This document shows, piece after piece, positions 62,149 through 64,000 of a stretch of 64,000 nucleotides of DNA. The stretch comes from Microbacterium saccharophilum (GTDB lineage: Bacteria; Actinomycetota; Actinomycetes; Actinomycetales; Microbacteriaceae). Location: NCBI RefSeq assembly GCF_007992455.1, contig NZ_BKAH01000002.1, positions 186,001 through 250,000 of the forward strand, in the 5' to 3' direction. Made by a program: the position numbers and the translations under genes. Each line of letters begins with the position of its first letter. Position 1 is the stretch's first letter. A model generated the notes under the pieces. It had not been told where the DNA came from. It worked only from the letters and a program-made list of their open reading frames with translations, and searched no databases.

Positions 62149-63705
62149 CTAGTGCGCCGATCCTGAGGGTGCAATGGTAGCTCGCAGGGTGCGTGCGAGT
62201 ATCACAAAATCGCCAAGCAGGCTCCAGTTCTCGACATAGGACAGGTCTAGGCGAACGGATTCGTCCCAGGACAGCGTGGAGCGCCCCCCGACCTGCCATG
62301 CCCCCGTGATGCCGGGCTTGGCGAGGAATCGACGGTGTACGTGATCGGCGTACACAGCGACTTCGTTCGGGAGTGGGGGGCGCGGACCGACGAGTGACAT
62401 CGAGCCCGAAATGACGTTGAAAATCTGCGGCAACTCATCGAGGCTGAAGCGACGCATCACTCGCCCGACCGGCGTCACTCGGGGGTCGTTCTTCATCTTG
62501 AAAAGCACCTCATTGCCGGCGTCACGCTGCTGCTGCAGGCCCGGCAGAAGGTCTTCAGCGTTGGTAACCATGGAGCGGAACTTGAGCATGGTGAACTGGC
62601 GACCCTGATAGCCGATGCGTGTTTGTCTGAACAGCACTGGACCGGGACTAGAGAACTTCACGAGCAGCGCCAGCGCGAGAAGGACGGGGCTGATGAGGAC
62701 GCCGCCGGCGATGGACAACATAAGATCCGTCATTCGCTTTGCGAATGCCTGGCCGCGCGTGAACTTCGGTGTTTCGACATGGATCAATGGCAGGCCTGCG
62801 ACCGGCCGAATGTGAATGCGCGGCCCGGCGACATCGACGATGCTCGGCGCCAAAACCAGATGCTGCTGGCCGGCCTCCAGCCCCCACGAGATTTGCTTCA
62901 CCTTGAACGGTGGCAGTTCGTCCGTGCTCGTCACCGCGACGGTGTCGGCATTGGTCACCGCGATCGCGCGACTGATGGAGTCGACGTTCCCCATGATGGG
63001 GATATCGGTGCCGTCAATCATGTCGGCTACCTTTCCCGACGGTACGCATGCCCCCACCACGCGATAGCCGCTAGTCGAGGAACGCGCAAGCTCGCGAGCG
63101 ACCTGCGCGACCGACTCGCGTGACCCGACCAGCAGGACTCGTGCCGAGTACTGACCCGCCAATCGTTTGGCCACCAACCACTGCCGCCACAGCCAGCGTT
63201 CGAGAATGAGCACAATGATGCCAAACGGGAGGCTGATCACTAGGAAGCCTCGCGCCACGTCCACGCGAGAGAGGAACGCGATGATGGCGACGGCGCCGAA
63301 CAAGAAGAAGCTGGCCCGGACGATGCTCGTATATTCGGTCGGTCCCGTGCCGATTACGCGGTAGTCGCGGGTATCCGCGAGGCTGAGGGCAGCCATCCAG
63401 GCGGCTATCAGGATGGCGGAAAAGACCCAGTAGGAGACGTCGCTGATCCGGGTGTCCTCGCGGATGGAGACTTCAACGTTGCCGAGTCCGAACCAGGCGA
63501 TCTGCGTTCCATAGACAACCCATACGAGCGCGACTAAGTCGGTCAGCCAGAGGCGCCGAGCGTAGCGGTCTCGCCACCGATCGGGTTTACGGACATCGAT
63601 GGGCCCGGTCGTCGTCGGGACGGCGCCAGCGGAGGTGCGGAGGGTTTCGGGTTCATCGGATTCGGGCGACGTCTGCGTCGCGTCGGCCTGAATTTTCGAC
63701 GTCAC
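62149..63705 (-). CDS. Undecaprenyl-phosphate sugar phosphotransferase (WbaP/CpsE type)
   Basis: 518 residues. Several N-terminal membrane helices (about 50-190) with an interspersed NAD-binding-like domain, then the C-terminal polyprenyl-P hexose-1-P transferase domain (about 325-515). Motifs: KFRSM, DELPQIFNVISGSMSLVGPRP and KPGITGAWQVGG. It would start repeat-unit synthesis by moving a hexose-1-phosphate to undecaprenyl phosphate. The GTG at 63705 is chosen because AGGA lies about 10 bp upstream; the frame runs further upstream without support. Probably first gene of the minus-strand assembly operon. Confidence 0.9.
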   Translation of the reverse strand: MTSKIQADATQTSPESDEPETLRTSAGAVPTTTGPIDVRKPDRWRDRYARRLWLTDLVALVWVVYGTQIAWFGLGNVEVSIREDTRISDVSYWVFSAILIAAWMAALSLADTRDYRVIGTGPTEYTSIVRASFFLFGAVAIIAFLSRVDVARGFLVISLPFGIIVLILERWLWRQWLVAKRLAGQYSARVLLVGSRESVAQVARELARSSTSGYRVVGACVPSGKVADMIDGTDIPIMGNVDSISRAIAVTNADTVAVTSTDELPPFKVKQISWGLEAGQQHLVLAPSIVDVAGPRIHIRPVAGLPLIHVETPKFTRGQAFAKRMTDLMLSIAGGVLISPVLLALALLVKFSSPGPVLFRQTRIGYQGRQFTMLKFRSMVTNAEDLLPGLQQQRDAGNEVLFKMKNDPRVTPVGRVMRRFSLDELPQIFNVISGSMSLVGPRPPLPNEVAVYADHVHRRFLAKPGITGAWQVGGRSTLSWDESVRLDLSYVENWSLLGDFVILARTLRATIAPSGSAH

Positions 63706-63772
63706 AGTTTCGTTCCTCGGCTCCTTCCCCGCCCCAAGTGTAACTTGCGTTTGATTGCGCACTTGTTTCGGG

Positions 63773-64000
63773 CTACCCGAGGGTGACGACAGCGTCTCCA
63801 AACCACAACAGCAGAGCGTCGCCCGCGAAGGCGATAGCCCCAGAAACCCGCGGGTCGACGTCCCCGACGCACTCCGTCTCGTCCGTCGCGCCGTCCTCGT
63901 AACGTGAGATTGCGACCCCGTCACACGATGAAACGGTGTGTGCGATCGCGATCGCGCCGTCTGCGCTCACCGAGAGCCCGGCGGCGCCCGTCTCGACGAG
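63773..64000 (-). CDS. Secreted or beta-rich protein, C-terminal fragment
   Basis: 75 codons ending in TAG at 63773-63775; the frame is open to the window edge. The visible part is Ala/Gly/Val/Asp-rich with alternating strands (TGAAGLSVSADGAIAIAHT onward), perhaps a beta-propeller or beta-sandwich end. No domain recognised. It precedes the phosphotransferase gene by 67 bp. Confidence 0.45.
   Translation of the reverse strand, partial: LVETGAAGLSVSADGAIAIAHTVSSCDGVAISRYEDGATDETECVGDVDPRVSGAIAFAGDALLLWFGDAVVTLG

Noticed and set aside
1..64000. tRNA, rRNA, prophage or complete insertion sequence
   Set aside because: I found no tRNA cloverleaf, rRNA stretch, integrase or transposase frame on either strand while reading; short or diverged ones could be missed.

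Overview
The window is a high-GC actinobacterial chromosome segment, most likely from Microbacterium or another Microbacteriaceae. Support: very GC-rich third codon positions, frequent GTG/TTG starts, several leaderless promoters, the complete str, S10, spc and alpha ribosomal-protein clusters in actinobacterial order, and protein sequences typical of that family (inference, no search was run).

Layout. 0-4.4 kb: end of a DUF58 / transglutaminase-like membrane protein / FHA operon. 4.4-9.0 kb: str operon (rpsL, rpsG, fusA, tuf) with a consensus promoter and structured leaders. 9.2-9.4 kb: a small MT0933-type protein. 9.8-23.4 kb: the S10-spc run from rpsJ to secY, adk and map, then a DsbA-like protein. 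23.4-24.7 kb: an AbiEi/DUF559-type protein gene bordered by inverted repeats. 24.8-28.0 kb: infA, rpmJ, rpsM, rpsK, rpoA, rplQ. 28.1-35.6 kb: tandem GNAT protein, OafA-like acyltransferase, PfkB kinase, truA and an EEP-fold hydrolase. These are interspersed with a repeat-rich, mostly non-coding island (31.3-33.9 kb) holding several unrelated palindromic repeat families.

35.6-64 kb is a cell-surface / exopolysaccharide region. It carries two LPxTG-type surface proteins, a DUF4012 protein, a Wzz/BY-kinase, an HPr-kinase-like P-loop protein fused to two PqqD-like domains, and an HNH endonuclease. Next come two Tat-exported paralogues with matching leaders, then a three-gene signalling operon (response regulator, histidine kinase, membrane protein with a degenerate GGDEF domain) and a PF14907-type nucleotidyltransferase. 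UDP-glucose dehydrogenase and the GDP-fucose pathway (gmd, fcl) follow. The last part is a lower-GC Wzx/Wzy-type assembly set: glycosyltransferases, two hexapeptide acetyltransferases, flippase, polymerase, a WecG/TagA enzyme and an initiating phosphoglycosyltransferase. Together these would build sugar nucleotides, assemble a lipid-linked repeat unit, flip and polymerise it, and control chain length.

Best candidates for something undescribed: the HPrK-PqqD-PqqD fusion and nucleotidyltransferase embedded in the polysaccharide locus; the paired leader elements with conserved ACCCGAA loops in front of the Tat-exported paralogues, with phased CGCAA arrays upstream; the 65-bp palindromic repeat family; and a transglutaminase-like protein lacking its catalytic Cys and His.
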